From positions 186,001-250,000 of the forward strand of contig JABFQY010000001.1 of assembly GCA_013141415.1 (NCBI GenBank): a stretch of DNA of 64,000 nucleotides, given 5' to 3'. This DNA is from Kiritimatiellaceae bacterium. GTDB taxonomy: Bacteria > Verrucomicrobiota > Kiritimatiellia > Kiritimatiellales > Tichowtungiaceae. Below the pieces are notes generated by a model. It did not search any database. It saw only the letters and a program-made list of their open reading frames with translations, and was not told the DNA's origin. Below, one piece after another: positions 1-8,073 of this stretch; position 1 is the stretch's first letter, and each line of letters starts with the position of its first letter. The translations under genes and the position numbers were made by a program.

Positions 1-815
1 TTTTCCAATCCCAGGAAAAACTCTTCCTGCGACTGGCCGTTCAGGTCGAAGACGACGCGGTTGTAAGGCAGGATTTTGAGCTGACCAGCGGGGAAGAGCA
101 CGGTGAGGAACCAGTTGTACGGCTCGTCGCCGGTGTGCTTCGGGTTGTCTTTGCGCCGCATCTGCGCGACACGCACGGCGCTGGCCGCGCGGTGGTGGCC
201 GTCGGCTACATAAAACGCCGGAACCACGCCGAAAGCCGATTGCACGGCGGCGGAGTCGGCGATTTTCCAGACGGTGTGGATGATACCTCCGGCGGCGGTG
301 ACGCAATAAAGCGGTTTTTCCTGCGCGGTTTTTTGCATCAGGCCGGTGATCGCCGCATTGTCGCGGTAGGTCAGAAAGATCGGGCCGGTGTGGGCGTTGG
401 TGCGGTCGACGTGTTTGGTGCGGTCGTCTTCTTTTGCGCGGCGGGTTTTTTCGTGAATCTTGATTTTGCCGGATTCGTAGTCAGCCACGTTACAGAGTGC
501 GACGACGCCGTACTGGATGCGCCCGTCCATTTCCTGGCTGTAGAGATAGAGCGTCGGCTTATCTTCACGAATCAGCGAGCCACCGGTTTTCAGTTTGGCA
601 AAATTTTCGACTGCCTTGGCGTACACGGCGTCGGAGTAGGGATCGGTGCTTTCCGGCAGATCAATTTCCGAGCGGGTCACGCGCAGGAACGAGAGCGGAT
701 TGCCGGCGGCCATTTCGGCGGCCTGTTTCCGGTCCATCACATCGTAAGGAAGAGTCGCGATTTGTTCCGCCAGACTTTCGGCGGGCCGCCATGCTTTGAA
801 GGGATTAATTTTCAT
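1..815 (-). CDS. DUF1015 family protein, C-terminal part beyond window
   Basis: This reading frame runs off the left edge, so only the first 271 codons are visible. The start ATG at 815 gives MKINPFKAWRP. The order of conserved blocks matches the DUF1015 family: an N-terminal PYDVMD segment, HEKTRRAKEDDRTKHVDRT-like charged stretch, HTGPIFLTYRD, and the ADGHHRAA motif near residue 230 with its paired histidines. The family is widespread, often sits beside serine biosynthesis genes, and has no settled biochemical function; the ADGHHR motif suggests a metal or nucleotide site. Family assignment is confident; function is not claimed. A large frame on the opposite strand (135-923) is only its shadow. 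Confidence 0.85.
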   Translation of the reverse strand, partial: MKINPFKAWRPAESLAEQIATLPYDVMDRKQAAEMAAGNPLSFLRVTRSEIDLPESTDPYSDAVYAKAVENFAKLKTGGSLIREDKPTLYLYSQEMDGRIQYGVVALCNVADYESGKIKIHEKTRRAKEDDRTKHVDRTNAHTGPIFLTYRDNAAITGLMQKTAQEKPLYCVTAAGGIIHTVWKIADSAAVQSAFGVVPAFYVADGHHRAASAVRVAQMRRKDNPKHTGDEPYNWFLTVLFPAGQLKILPYNRVVFDLNGQSQEEFFLGLE

Positions 816-901
816 AATGCGGCGCAGTGTACAGAACCAGCCCGTGGAAATGAAACAGGAAAACCGGATTTTAAAAATCGGCAGGTTCAGCCCGCAGAAT
901 G

Positions 902-990
902 CACAGAGAAACACAGAAGCTAAAGGCGCGGAGGCGCAAAACGGTTCCAATGACTGGACAACTCAGCGACTTTGCGGCTTGGCGAGAGAG
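902..990. repeat. Degenerate CGCAAAGGCGC-type dispersed repeat
   Basis: The spacer between the DUF1015 gene and the pseudouridine synthase holds GGCGCGGAGGCGCAAAAC and, about 45 bases on, CTTTGCGGCTTGGCG. The words resemble those flanking the GxxExxY gene at 44.2-44.7 kb (AACGCAAAGGCGCAAAG) and CTTTGCGTCTTAGCGG near 36.34 kb. No gene is seen here. The relationship is by eye and the copy is degenerate. Confidence 0.4.
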
Positions 991-992
991 TT

Positions 993-2579
993 TCAAAACG
1001 ATGGTCGGGAACGGAACTCCAGCCGTTCTCCGGTATGCGGATGGGTGAAGCTGAGGAAACTGGCGTGGAGTTTAAGTTGACCCGGCGCGGTGCCGGAACC
1101 GTAAAGGCGGTCTCCGGAAATTGGAATACCGAGTCCGTGTTCCGACGCGGCGTGCACGCGGAGCTGGTGGGTTCGTCCGGTAACAGGAATAAACTCCACT
1201 CTTGTTTTTCCATTTTCGACGCCTAGCGTCTTCCAGTGCGTGATTCCGGTCTTTCCGTTCACCGGATCATAAATCTGATGCGGCCGATTATTGACGTCGA
1301 GGCGGAAGGGCAGTTTGATGGTTCCGGACTCTTCGGCGAGTTCGCCGTCGAGCAGCGCGATGTAGCGTTTTTCTGTTTCGCGATGTTCGAACTGTCGTGA
1401 CAGCTCACGATGCGCGTCAGCGGTCAGCGCGAGCACCATCAATCCGGAGGTATCCATATCGAGCCGGTGGACGGCAGGCTGCTCGATGCAGTTTGGATAA
1501 AGCGCTTTGATCCGCGCGACCACGCAGTCCTGGTTTTCTTTGCCCTTACCCGGAACCGCCAGCAGTCCGGACGGCTTTATTATAACGACAATGTCGTTAT
1601 CGGCGTGGAAAACAATTTGGAGTGCGGCAGCTTGCTGCCGCTTTGTTTCGGCGGAGCTTGCTACGCTATTTTCCGAAGCAAGCTTCGGAGTAGAAAGCGC
1701 AGGCAAGCCTGCGCACTCCATATTTAAACCGCAAAGCATGAAGCCGAGGATCGGCTGACATTTTTCGGCGCAGGCCGGATAAAACGCGCCATGCTTACGG
1801 GTTCCGGATTTGTTCTCTTTGCCCCAGTAAAACTCGCTCAGGCCGAGCGGCTTGAGCCCGTTGAGCGCGGAATAGTTCAGCAGTTTCGGGGCGCAGCATT
1901 CGCCGACACCCATGGGAATATTGCCGGGGATGATCTTCGTCAGCGGACGGGTTTCACCGCGAAAATTGGTCAGGTGATAGAGCGCATGAATCTCTTTCAT
2001 CAGCTGCTGAGAAAGCGCTTTGCGCTCGTCGGAAAGGTTTTTGTATTCCGGATCGGATTTTTTCATCGCCTTGAGCGCGCGGGTGCGGATGTTGATTTGC
2101 CGATCCGGCTCAGCGATCAGGTCGTAAAACTGTTTCGGATCGATGACCGGCGGAACCCAGCCGTCGACCAGCCACTCGCCGTCGTACTGGCAGGAAAAGG
2201 CCTTTAGCACGACGATATTTCCGGCAGCATCTGCACATTCGAGAACGCCGAACATTTGTCCGCGCGCGTTTCCCCATAAATAATCGGTAGAAAATGGGTT
2301 CTGTGGAGGGTCGCCGGCCTCGGACTTCGGCGAGCTCAGTCGAGCCGCGACCTGGGCAGCGAGGCCGCTGCCCCTCCAGATATCGATCCGCTTGTGTTCT
2401 TCAAGCTGAGCCATCAGCTCCAGCGCATACTTACGGCTGTTGCCGACGGGCAGCGAGTGAACCATTCCGCAGGCGGCACAGAATCCTGATGCTGAACTTT
2501 CGCCGGGTGGGGGCACCCGGCCTACAGAGTTTGTAGGCCCGCTGCCCTCAGCGGGCGCTTTGTGGAGAGAGGATGGCAT
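993..2579 (-). CDS. Large RluA-family pseudouridine synthase with N-terminal extension and three repeat insertions
   Basis: A 528-residue protein. The C-terminal ~210 residues are a complete RluA-type catalytic domain, with HRLDMDTSGL (catalytic Asp near residue 374) and the later GRTHQLRVH block, so it should isomerise uridine in rRNA or tRNA. The N-terminal ~300 residues hold FCAACGMVHSLP, a charged helical region and GECCAPKLLNY, as in the longer RluA-like enzymes of about 550 residues in some gammaproteobacteria. Three palindromic elements lie in frame: residues about 8-26, 68-92 and 287-320. They encode low-complexity peptides and separate otherwise conserved blocks. The start at 2579 lies just outside the first element and has no clear ribosome site, so the true start is uncertain. 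Target nucleotide unknown. Confidence 0.88.
   Translation of the reverse strand: MPSSLHKAPAEGSGPTNSVGRVPPPGESSASGFCAACGMVHSLPVGNSRKYALELMAQLEEHKRIDIWRGSGLAAQVAARLSSPKSEAGDPPQNPFSTDYLWGNARGQMFGVLECADAAGNIVVLKAFSCQYDGEWLVDGWVPPVIDPKQFYDLIAEPDRQINIRTRALKAMKKSDPEYKNLSDERKALSQQLMKEIHALYHLTNFRGETRPLTKIIPGNIPMGVGECCAPKLLNYSALNGLKPLGLSEFYWGKENKSGTRKHGAFYPACAEKCQPILGFMLCGLNMECAGLPALSTPKLASENSVASSAETKRQQAAALQIVFHADNDIVVIIKPSGLLAVPGKGKENQDCVVARIKALYPNCIEQPAVHRLDMDTSGLMVLALTADAHRELSRQFEHRETEKRYIALLDGELAEESGTIKLPFRLDVNNRPHQIYDPVNGKTGITHWKTLGVENGKTRVEFIPVTGRTHQLRVHAASEHGLGIPISGDRLYGSGTAPGQLKLHASFLSFTHPHTGERLEFRSRPSF
1618..1720. repeat. Palindromic element, GGAGTGCGG type, in frame inside RluA-like gene
   Basis: The ends TGGAGTGCG and CGCACTCCA pair exactly. 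Inside are further hairpins such as GCGGCAGC/GCTGCCGC and GAAGCAAGCTTC. The element is translated in frame between the N-terminal and catalytic parts of the synthase. A related intergenic copy lies at 40909-40986. Confidence 0.8.
2304..2378. repeat. Palindromic element, GGAGGG...CCCTCC type, in frame inside RluA-like gene
   Basis: Outer arms TGGAGGG and CCCTCCA enclose two internal hairpins: GTCGC...GCGAC, and GGCAGCG with CGCTGCC around a four-base loop. It is read in frame between KRID and NPFSTDY of the host protein. An element with similar GGAGGG/CCCTCC ends lies between genes at 38727-38780. Confidence 0.75.
2501..2558. repeat. Three-arm palindromic element, copy A1, in frame inside RluA-like gene
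   Basis: Arms GCCGGGTG/CACCCGGC and GCCCGCTG/CAGCGGGC flank a central CCTACA...TGTAGG pair, so the element can fold into three stems. It encodes EGSGPTNSVGRVPPPGE near the N-terminus of the host. Near-identical copies are at 13072-13132 and 20723-20788, both also inside coding sequences. Confidence 0.9.
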
Positions 2580-2746
2580 GACGGGCAGTGTACGAAGCTG
2601 ACCGATTGAAGCGAAGCGGAAAGATTATGTCGGCTGGGAAATAACGTTAAGCATGACCCGACTCGGGGATTAAAGCTGGCCTGACTTGCCGGGCGTTGTG
2701 CCGAGTAGGGCTTATGCGATGGTTCGTATTTTTTAACTTTATAACC

Positions 2747-2965
2747 CTATTTCTGCTCCAATGCGTCAATCCGACGAAATATGGATTTCAGTATTTGATG
2801 TATATTTAACCCTAGAGTTCCAATAAGTACCATAGCTACAGGGAATTGATCCGTGTTATGTGATTTCAATAGGAGTGGTATTAAACACAAGATGCCACCT
2901 GAAAACATTAGAGCAACGGAGAAGTACTTTAGCGCCTGCATGCTTTGTTTAGGTTGTTTCGTCAT
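2747..2965 (-). CDS. Small two-helix membrane protein, unrecognised
   Basis: A 72-residue protein with two hydrophobic segments at about residues 12-31 and 42-60, between a short basic N-terminus and a charged C-terminal tail (RRIDALEQK). A possible ribosome site (AGGA) lies upstream of the ATG. It sits alone downstream of gpsA on the same strand, is more A+T-rich than its neighbours, and has no family I recognise. Length and hydrophobicity suggest a real inner-membrane peptide, but coding status is only moderately supported. Confidence 0.5.
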   Translation of the reverse strand: MTKQPKQSMQALKYFSVALMFSGGILCLIPLLLKSHNTDQFPVAMVLIGTLGLNIHQILKSIFRRIDALEQK

Positions 2966-2994
2966 TATTTTATCCTACAAACATTTAATGCGCG

Positions 2995-3966
2995 TCATTC
3001 TGCTTTCGGATCGCGGCTCATCAGGTCTTTGAGCGCCTGGCGAGGATCTTTGCCGTTTTCGACAATCTGGCAGACCTCTTCGGTGATCGGCATGGAGACG
3101 CCGTGTTCATGGGCGAGGTCGCGGGCGGCTTTGGCGTTCCAGATACCTTCGGCGACCTGTTTCATGCCGCCCATGATGTCGCTGAGTTTTTCGCCTTTGC
3201 CGAGCCGCTCGCCGACAGAGCGGTTGCGGCTGTGGCGGCTTCCGCAGGTAACAATCAAATCACCGACGCCGCTCAGTCCGGAAAAAGTTTCCGGCTTCGC
3301 GCCGAGTGCGGTGCCGAGCCGTGTAATTTCGGCGAGGCCGCGCGTCATCAATGCGGCCTTCGAGTTGTCGCCCAGTCCGATGCCGTCGAGAATGCCGGCG
3401 GCGACCGCGATAATGTTTTTGAGCGCGCCGCCCAGTTCGACGCCGATGACGTCGTTCGATGTGTAAACGCGGAATGTTTTTCCGATGAACGCTTTCTGAA
3501 TCGCGGCGGCATTTTTTCCGGCCACCGTGACGGCGGTCGGAACGCCGCGTGCCACTTCTTCGGCATGACTCGGGCCGGAGAGGGCGGCGATGTCGCGGCC
3601 CAGCACATCGAAAGCGGTGGCGCTCATGCGGTGATGAGTTTTTTCGTCGAGCCCTTTGGTGGCGCTGACGATCAGCGCGTTAGCGGCGAGGTATGGCTTA
3701 AAAGTTTCAAGTGTCGTGCGCATGAAGCGCGACGGAACGACGAGGACGATCAAATCGGCATCTTTGGCGTCGGCGGGATTAGAAGTCCAGCTGATGGCTG
3801 ACGGAATTTTTACGCCCGGCAGGTAAACCGTGTTTTCACCTGCGGCGCGAATGGCTTTGATTTCCTCTTCGAACGGACCCCAGATGGTCACCTGATTGCC
3901 GTTGCCGGCCAGCACCATTCCCAGCGCGGTTCCCCATCCGCCATTTCCTATAACGAAGCAGTTCAT
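2995..3966 (-). CDS. gpsA: Glycerol-3-phosphate dehydrogenase [NAD(P)+]
   Basis: A 323-residue cytosolic enzyme that reduces dihydroxyacetone phosphate to sn-glycerol 3-phosphate for phospholipid synthesis. The N-terminal dinucleotide-binding motif GNGGWGTALG, the block SATKGLDEKTH, the GPSHAEEVARG segment and the GVELGGALKNIIAVAAG segment with the catalytic lysine are all present in the usual order. The start at 3966 is chosen because it places the Rossmann motif at residue 7, as in the family; an upstream in-frame extension only translates the palindromic repeat at 3985-4032. It lies directly downstream of plsY, whose enzyme uses its product. Confidence 0.96.
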   Translation of the reverse strand: MNCFVIGNGGWGTALGMVLAGNGNQVTIWGPFEEEIKAIRAAGENTVYLPGVKIPSAISWTSNPADAKDADLIVLVVPSRFMRTTLETFKPYLAANALIVSATKGLDEKTHHRMSATAFDVLGRDIAALSGPSHAEEVARGVPTAVTVAGKNAAAIQKAFIGKTFRVYTSNDVIGVELGGALKNIIAVAAGILDGIGLGDNSKAALMTRGLAEITRLGTALGAKPETFSGLSGVGDLIVTCGSRHSRNRSVGERLGKGEKLSDIMGGMKQVAEGIWNAKAARDLAHEHGVSMPITEEVCQIVENGKDPRQALKDLMSRDPKAE

Positions 3967-3984
3967 AAAAATTCCTTTTTCAAC

Positions 3985-4032
3985 GTAGGACAGGCTTCCA
4001 GCCTGTCGGGACAGGCAGGATGCCTGTCCTAC
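3985..4032. repeat. Palindromic element, GTAGGACAGG...CCTGTCCTAC, between plsY and gpsA
   Basis: The ends GTAGGACAGGC and GCCTGTCCTAC pair, and two inner hairpins (ACAGGC/GCCTGT twice) are nested inside. It fills most of the plsY-gpsA gap. A closely similar element lies at 39564-39611. It could form an RNA structure between the two cistrons. Confidence 0.85.
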
Positions 4033-4037
4033 ATTAT

Positions 4038-4649
4038 TTAACCTTTCGACTTTCGACGGAACTTGTTTTCCGTTCCGGCAGTCAGTCGCTTGATGTTGTC
4101 GCGATGACGCCAAATGGTCAGCGCGCCGAGTAGCGTGAGTGCAACGGCAACGGTTTTCCCATCTTTTCCGGCGCGAACCCAGCCAGTGATGACGACGACC
4201 AGCGCGGCGATGATGGAGCCGAGTGAGACATAGCCGGAGATTTTAAAGACAATAACCCAGGTCAGGACACCGATGGCGACGGCCAGCGGCGCGACGCCGA
4301 GCAATACGCCAGCGCTGGTCGCTACGCCTTTTCCGCCTTTGAAATTCAGGAACACCGGAAAGTTGTGTCCGAGAATCGCCGCCGTGCCGAAGAGAATCCC
4401 GAACGTCGGGTCAACTTTTCCGATGACAGGGAAAAGCGCCGCCGGAAGATAACCCTTCAGCGCGTCGAGCACAAAGCAGGTGATGCCGAGCGGCTTGCCG
4501 AGGCAGCGCAGTACGTTGGTCGCGCCGATATTTCCGCTGCCTTGTTTACGGATATCCACACCCTTGGCTTTTGAAATCAGCAGTCCGAACGGAACCGAAC
4601 CGAGCAGGTAGGCGAGTGCGGTGAGAAGTATGGCATTAAAGATCGTCAT
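4038..4649 (-). CDS. plsY: Glycerol-3-phosphate acyltransferase PlsY
   Basis: A 203-residue integral membrane enzyme that transfers an acyl group from acyl-phosphate to glycerol 3-phosphate, the first step of phospholipid assembly in most bacteria. Family signatures are clear: GSVPFGLLISK, the GSGNIGATNVLR block at about residues 36-47, and LGHNFPVFLNFKGGKGVATS in the middle. Five or so hydrophobic segments are visible and the length is typical. It is followed by gpsA, separated only by a palindromic repeat, and preceded two bases away by the AsmA-like gene, suggesting one transcript. Confidence 0.96.
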   Translation of the reverse strand: MTIFNAILLTALAYLLGSVPFGLLISKAKGVDIRKQGSGNIGATNVLRCLGKPLGITCFVLDALKGYLPAALFPVIGKVDPTFGILFGTAAILGHNFPVFLNFKGGKGVATSAGVLLGVAPLAVAIGVLTWVIVFKISGYVSLGSIIAALVVVITGWVRAGKDGKTVAVALTLLGALTIWRHRDNIKRLTAGTENKFRRKSKG

Positions 4650-4651
4650 GG

Positions 4652-5971
4652 TTATTTTCCGAAAAGTGAATTGCCGAGGCTCTTGAGTGAATCTTTGACG
4701 GCCTGATTATTTTCAAACCCTTTGACGTTTTTGTCGAGTTGCTCAGAGAGTGCGTTTCCGACGGCTTCGCCGAGTGTCTGGGTGGTCGCTGCCGCGTTAT
4801 TGGTTCCGGGCGCGACCTGCTCAATCAGTTGCTGCAGGGCGGGGCTGTCGGAGATCTCTTTTACGTTGTTGGTGAGAGCTCCAAGTAGCGCTTCGCGCGG
4901 CGCGGCATCGGCATCAGCACCCAGCTGTTTTTTGAGTTCGCGCAGTCCGAGAGTTTTTCCGATTTTCAGTCCTTGTTCTGAAAAGAGCGACTGGATGGCG
5001 CCGGTGATATCGAGCATTGGACGTTGGAGTGTGCCGTTGAGCGGCAGTTTGAGCGTGGTATCGCCGATGTCCGTGCCATAAATTTTGAGAGACTTCAGCA
5101 CCAGATCAATGCGCGATCCATCGAGCCGACCTTTGGCGCAGGTAATGGATGGTTTGATGGAGAATGCGCTGCTTTCCAGATTATTTTTCTTCAACAAGCT
5201 GCCCAGAAGTCCGGTGTCGATATCCAGAATACTGCCGGTTGCGTTAAAACTCGGATTGGCCGGATCAGTCAGCGGTTCTAAAATGGCATTCAGGTCGGTC
5301 ACAAAATTGTCTTTGCCGTGATCCATTGATCCGCGCAGAACCAACAGGCTGTTCGGCTGGCCTGCGGCGGGGATGGTGAAGAGATCGCTGCCAGTCAGCC
5401 GGAGATTCAGATCATTCGTTTTGTTCTGTTTGGAATCGACGTACTTAACCACCGTGTCCACGGCGAGGCGGCGGATATGCACCGGTATTGATTTTGCCTT
5501 CGCAGGTTCCATGGCGGGTGCTGTCTGCTGCGGTGCGGGGGCCTGAGCCTTCGTGCTTTTAATCGGGTTCAGAGCATCGGCCAGTTCTTTGACGTTGAAC
5601 CGCTCTTCCTTATTCCGTTCGATAACCAGCATCGCGCCCTGAGCGGTCAGTTGTTTGACGACGACGGGATTGCGCTTCAGCAGCGACATCATTTCGACTT
5701 CAAGCAGACATTTATCGAAGGTGAGCAGGGTTGGTTCTTCATAGCCCTTAAGATTGCGGACGGCAAATCCATTAAGTTCCGCTGTGCCTTTGAACAGGTT
5801 GACCGAGGCGTTGGTGATGCTGATATCGAGGCCGTACATGGTTTTGACAGCCGGGAAAACCTTCTGATTCAACGCGGTCGTGAGCCCTTTGGTGAGAAAC
5901 ATCTGCAGACCGACGCCCAGCAACGCGAGGATCACCAGCAACACAGCTAAAATAATTCCGAATATTTTCAT
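4652..5971 (-). CDS. AsmA-like envelope protein
   Basis: A 439-residue protein beginning MKIFGIILAVLLVILALLGVG, a single N-terminal transmembrane anchor, followed by a long periplasmic region. The segment ISITNASVNLFKGTAELNGFAVRN is typical of the AsmA N-terminal fold, and the C-terminal region holds the LKLPLNGTLQRPML pattern seen in AsmA/TamB-type repeats. Such proteins are thought to move or organise lipids between membranes. The central APAPQQTAPA stretch is a flexible linker. The start at 5971 was preferred over an in-frame ATG at 6025 because it begins directly at the membrane anchor. Adjacent plsY fits a lipid-related role, but exact function is inference. Confidence 0.75.
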   Translation of the reverse strand: MKIFGIILAVLLVILALLGVGLQMFLTKGLTTALNQKVFPAVKTMYGLDISITNASVNLFKGTAELNGFAVRNLKGYEEPTLLTFDKCLLEVEMMSLLKRNPVVVKQLTAQGAMLVIERNKEERFNVKELADALNPIKSTKAQAPAPQQTAPAMEPAKAKSIPVHIRRLAVDTVVKYVDSKQNKTNDLNLRLTGSDLFTIPAAGQPNSLLVLRGSMDHGKDNFVTDLNAILEPLTDPANPSFNATGSILDIDTGLLGSLLKKNNLESSAFSIKPSITCAKGRLDGSRIDLVLKSLKIYGTDIGDTTLKLPLNGTLQRPMLDITGAIQSLFSEQGLKIGKTLGLRELKKQLGADADAAPREALLGALTNNVKEISDSPALQQLIEQVAPGTNNAAATTQTLGEAVGNALSEQLDKNVKGFENNQAVKDSLKSLGNSLFGK

Positions 5972-6009
5972 GGCGGGGAATGTACTCGGAAGAAGGGTTA
6001 AAGGCAACC

Positions 6010-6040
6010 AAGCACCGCGGCACAAAGTGCGGCGGTGCTT
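6010..6040. repeat. Stem-loop between mscL and the AsmA-like gene
   Basis: AAGCACCGC pairs with GCGGTGCTT around a 13-base loop, 17 bases beyond the mscL stop codon. There is no T-run on the minus strand, so it is not a convincing intrinsic terminator; it may protect the 3' end of the mscL message or be another small palindrome. Confidence 0.45.
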
Positions 6041-6056
6041 TGCCGGAACCGGTTGA

Positions 6057-6458
6057 TTACTTCTGCTTCAGGATGTCCCGGATTTCCGTCAGCAATACTT
6101 CTTCTTTCGTTGGGGCGTGCGGCGGAACCGGCGCGGAATCCTCTTTTTTCTTCAGCGAGTTCATGCCCTTGACCACCATAAAGATGGCGAAGGCGACGAT
6201 GGTGAAATCCAGCAGGGTTTGGATGAACTTTCCGTAGTTCAGCGTTACGGCCGCGACCGCCCCGTTGGCCTTCTGGAGTGTTACGGCCAGATCTGAAAAA
6301 TTGACGCGGCCCATCAGCAGTCCGATCGGCGGCATAATCACATCCGCCACGAAGGATGACACAATTTTTCCGAATGCCGCGCCAATGACAATGCCGACCG
6401 CCATATCAATCACATTGCCGCGCATGGCAAACGCCTTGAACTCTTTCATCATGCTCAT
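6057..6458 (-). CDS. mscL: Large-conductance mechanosensitive channel
   Basis: A 133-residue inner-membrane channel that opens on hypo-osmotic shock. The N-terminal [43 protein letters not shown] pattern (amphipathic helix, TM1 and the conserved pore-lining glycines) is diagnostic. TM2 is near residues 72-95 and is followed by a KKKEDS basic turn and the C-terminal helix ending [11 protein letters not shown]. Length is usual for the family. A good ribosome site (AGGA) precedes the ATG. Confidence 0.97.
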   Translation of the reverse strand: MSMMKEFKAFAMRGNVIDMAVGIVIGAAFGKIVSSFVADVIMPPIGLLMGRVNFSDLAVTLQKANGAVAAVTLNYGKFIQTLLDFTIVAFAIFMVVKGMNSLKKKEDSAPVPPHAPTKEEVLLTEIRDILKQK

Positions 6459-6488
6459 GACCCGCTCCTTCCTGTTTGGTTTATGAAC

Positions 6489-7139
6489 CTAAAAGTTTTC
6501 CCAGAACCCGGGCGACAGCCGGATGGTTTTTCCTTCCCATACAAAGCCGCCGCGCTTTTCCAGTTTCTGGATCAGGCGGCTGAAAGTCTCCGGCGTAGCA
6601 CCGATGGCGGAGGCAATATCTTTTTTTGGAAGGTCTGGGGTAATCACCTGTTTTTCGCCGTAGTGGTCGCGCAGGAATTCCACGAAGCGCGCTTCGACAT
6701 CCATCGAGGTAAGCTGCTGAATGCGCTCGGCGAGGTAGCGCTGTTTGTGCATGAGCATCGCCATGAAATCATTGCGGAATTCTTCTTCGTTAAGCAGTTT
6801 GAGGAAGCCGGCGCGCGGCAGTTCGATGACTTCGGCTTCGGTACAAGCGACGGCGGTGACGGGATATTTGCTTTTCTCGAACAGGATCACTTCGGCGAAC
6901 AGCTCACCTTCTTTGACGGTTTTGATGACCGTTTCGCGCCCGTCGGCATTCGTTTTGACCAGTTGGATGCTGCCGGAAGTGAGCAGGTAAACCGCTTTGC
7001 CGTCGGATCCTTCCATGAAAAGCAGATCGCGCTTTTCGACTGCGCGGCGACGGCTGAGTTCTGCCAGCCGTTTACAGGCGGTTTCGGAAAGGCCGCTGAA
7101 AAACTTGGCGGCGCGAATGAGCTGGTAGGGATCGGTCAT
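6489..7139 (-). CDS. Crp/Fnr family transcriptional regulator, HcpR/DNR-like candidate
   Basis: A 216-residue regulator with an N-terminal cyclic-nucleotide-binding-type beta barrel (residues about 15-130, with GELFAEVILFEKSKYPVTAVA), a dimerisation helix and a C-terminal Crp-type helix-turn-helix (about 165-205). The recognition helix reads ETFSRLIQ, keeping the E-x2-S-R pattern that in Fnr reads TTGA/TCAA half sites. The N-terminal cysteine cluster that carries the Fe-S centre in true Fnr is absent, so sensing, if any, must differ, as in DNR, NnrR and HcpR. A TTGAC-N4-GTCAA site stands 2 kb away in front of hcp. Assigning it as the hcp regulator is inference. Confidence 0.9.
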   Translation of the reverse strand: MTDPYQLIRAAKFFSGLSETACKRLAELSRRRAVEKRDLLFMEGSDGKAVYLLTSGSIQLVKTNADGRETVIKTVKEGELFAEVILFEKSKYPVTAVACTEAEVIELPRAGFLKLLNEEEFRNDFMAMLMHKQRYLAERIQQLTSMDVEARFVEFLRDHYGEKQVITPDLPKKDIASAIGATPETFSRLIQKLEKRGGFVWEGKTIRLSPGFWENF

Positions 7140-7176
7140 GGGCGAAGTTTAATCATGGATGGATAAATTTTGGCAC

Positions 7177-7205
7177 AAAAAAAGGATGCCGGGATGGCAT
7201 CCTTT
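7177..7205 (-). terminator. Intrinsic terminator after the PEP-CTERM gene
   Basis: On the minus strand AAAGGATGCC and GGCATCCTTT form a perfect 10-bp stem with a five-base loop, and a T-run follows. It lies 21 bases beyond the stop codon of the PEP-CTERM gene and separates it from the Crp/Fnr gene. Confidence 0.9.
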
Positions 7206-7225
7206 TCAATGAGTTCGGAGTCAAC

Positions 7226-7924
7226 TCAGGCCAGAAAGCGGCGGCGGATCCAGAATCCGGCGACAAATATCAGCGCCGTCAAAGATGCGGAGGCTGGTTC
7301 GGGAATGGTGTAATTGTATTGAATGGACATCGAGCCGTCTGCAGAAACCGGATTGCCTTGGAACTGAGCACCGCTAAATGCACCCATGCTTAAATACTGA
7401 TTTACACCGTAAGTAACAGTGTAGGTGCCGTTTCCCTTATACTGGTCGAACACGGCAGAAGAAAGATAGGCGTTGTCGCTTACGGATGTGGCGCTTGTAA
7501 CCAGAGCATCATAGTCTGTGCCGCTGGTGCTGAAGGTCGTACTGTCGCCATCATCAGCAGCCAGTGTCATCTGTTTCGATGATGTAGAGACCAGTGTTCC
7601 GTAGAATGTAGAAAAGTTTTGTTTCAGCAACGTGACATCCGAAGCGGTAATGCCGCCATTCGATCCGAACGAGGCCGTGCCGGAAGCAGGATTTTGCCCG
7701 TCATTATCAATGCCCAAGCTTGCGCCCGCCGCTGTATTGAGAACAACGGAAACAAAAATTGAGTTCAGGGTATAAGTCCCTCCAGCGTCGTCAAACTTGT
7801 TGAATGTTAGGATCGACGAGTAATTCGGCGAACCGCTGAATGTCTTTGTTTGTGTAATGGTGGCCGCTTGAAGGGTTCCGGCGGCAACAAGCAATGCGGA
7901 GATTAAAATCAGTATTTTTTTCAT
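7226..7924 (-). CDS. PEP-CTERM sorting-domain surface protein (choice-of-anchor type)
   Basis: A 232-residue exported protein. It begins with a signal peptide (MKKILILISALLVAAGTLQA), has a Ser/Thr/Asp/Gly-rich body with ATITQTKTFSG resembling choice-of-anchor domains, and ends in a PEP-CTERM signal: IPEPAS, a hydrophobic helix and a basic RRR tail. Exosortase would cleave at PEP and attach the protein to the surface; no exosortase is in this window. The ATG at 7924 is preceded by AAGGAC. An in-frame upstream ATG at 7942 exists but only adds a charged stub. It is a single-gene unit with its own terminator; body function unknown. Confidence 0.88.
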   Translation of the reverse strand: MKKILILISALLVAAGTLQAATITQTKTFSGSPNYSSILTFNKFDDAGGTYTLNSIFVSVVLNTAAGASLGIDNDGQNPASGTASFGSNGGITASDVTLLKQNFSTFYGTLVSTSSKQMTLAADDGDSTTFSTSGTDYDALVTSATSVSDNAYLSSAVFDQYKGNGTYTVTYGVNQYLSMGAFSGAQFQGNPVSADGSMSIQYNYTIPEPASASLTALIFVAGFWIRRRFLA

Positions 7925-8073
7925 TTTTCGTCCTTCATGCAATTTGAAATCAATCTATAGAGCGATTAACGGAGCGCAATTAATCATAATGAAGCGGGTT
8001 GCGTCAATTTTAGTTACATATAGTTTTGATGATGTTGCTGTCAGGGGAGCCTTTACGCAGGCCGGACCGACGG

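Noticed and set aside
135-923. A 262-codon plus-strand frame at the left edge
   Set aside because: It is antisense to the DUF1015 gene, which has a clear family match.
3967-4113. Longer N-terminus for gpsA
   Set aside because: The added residues translate the palindromic element and the end of plsY, and the NAD motif would be misplaced.
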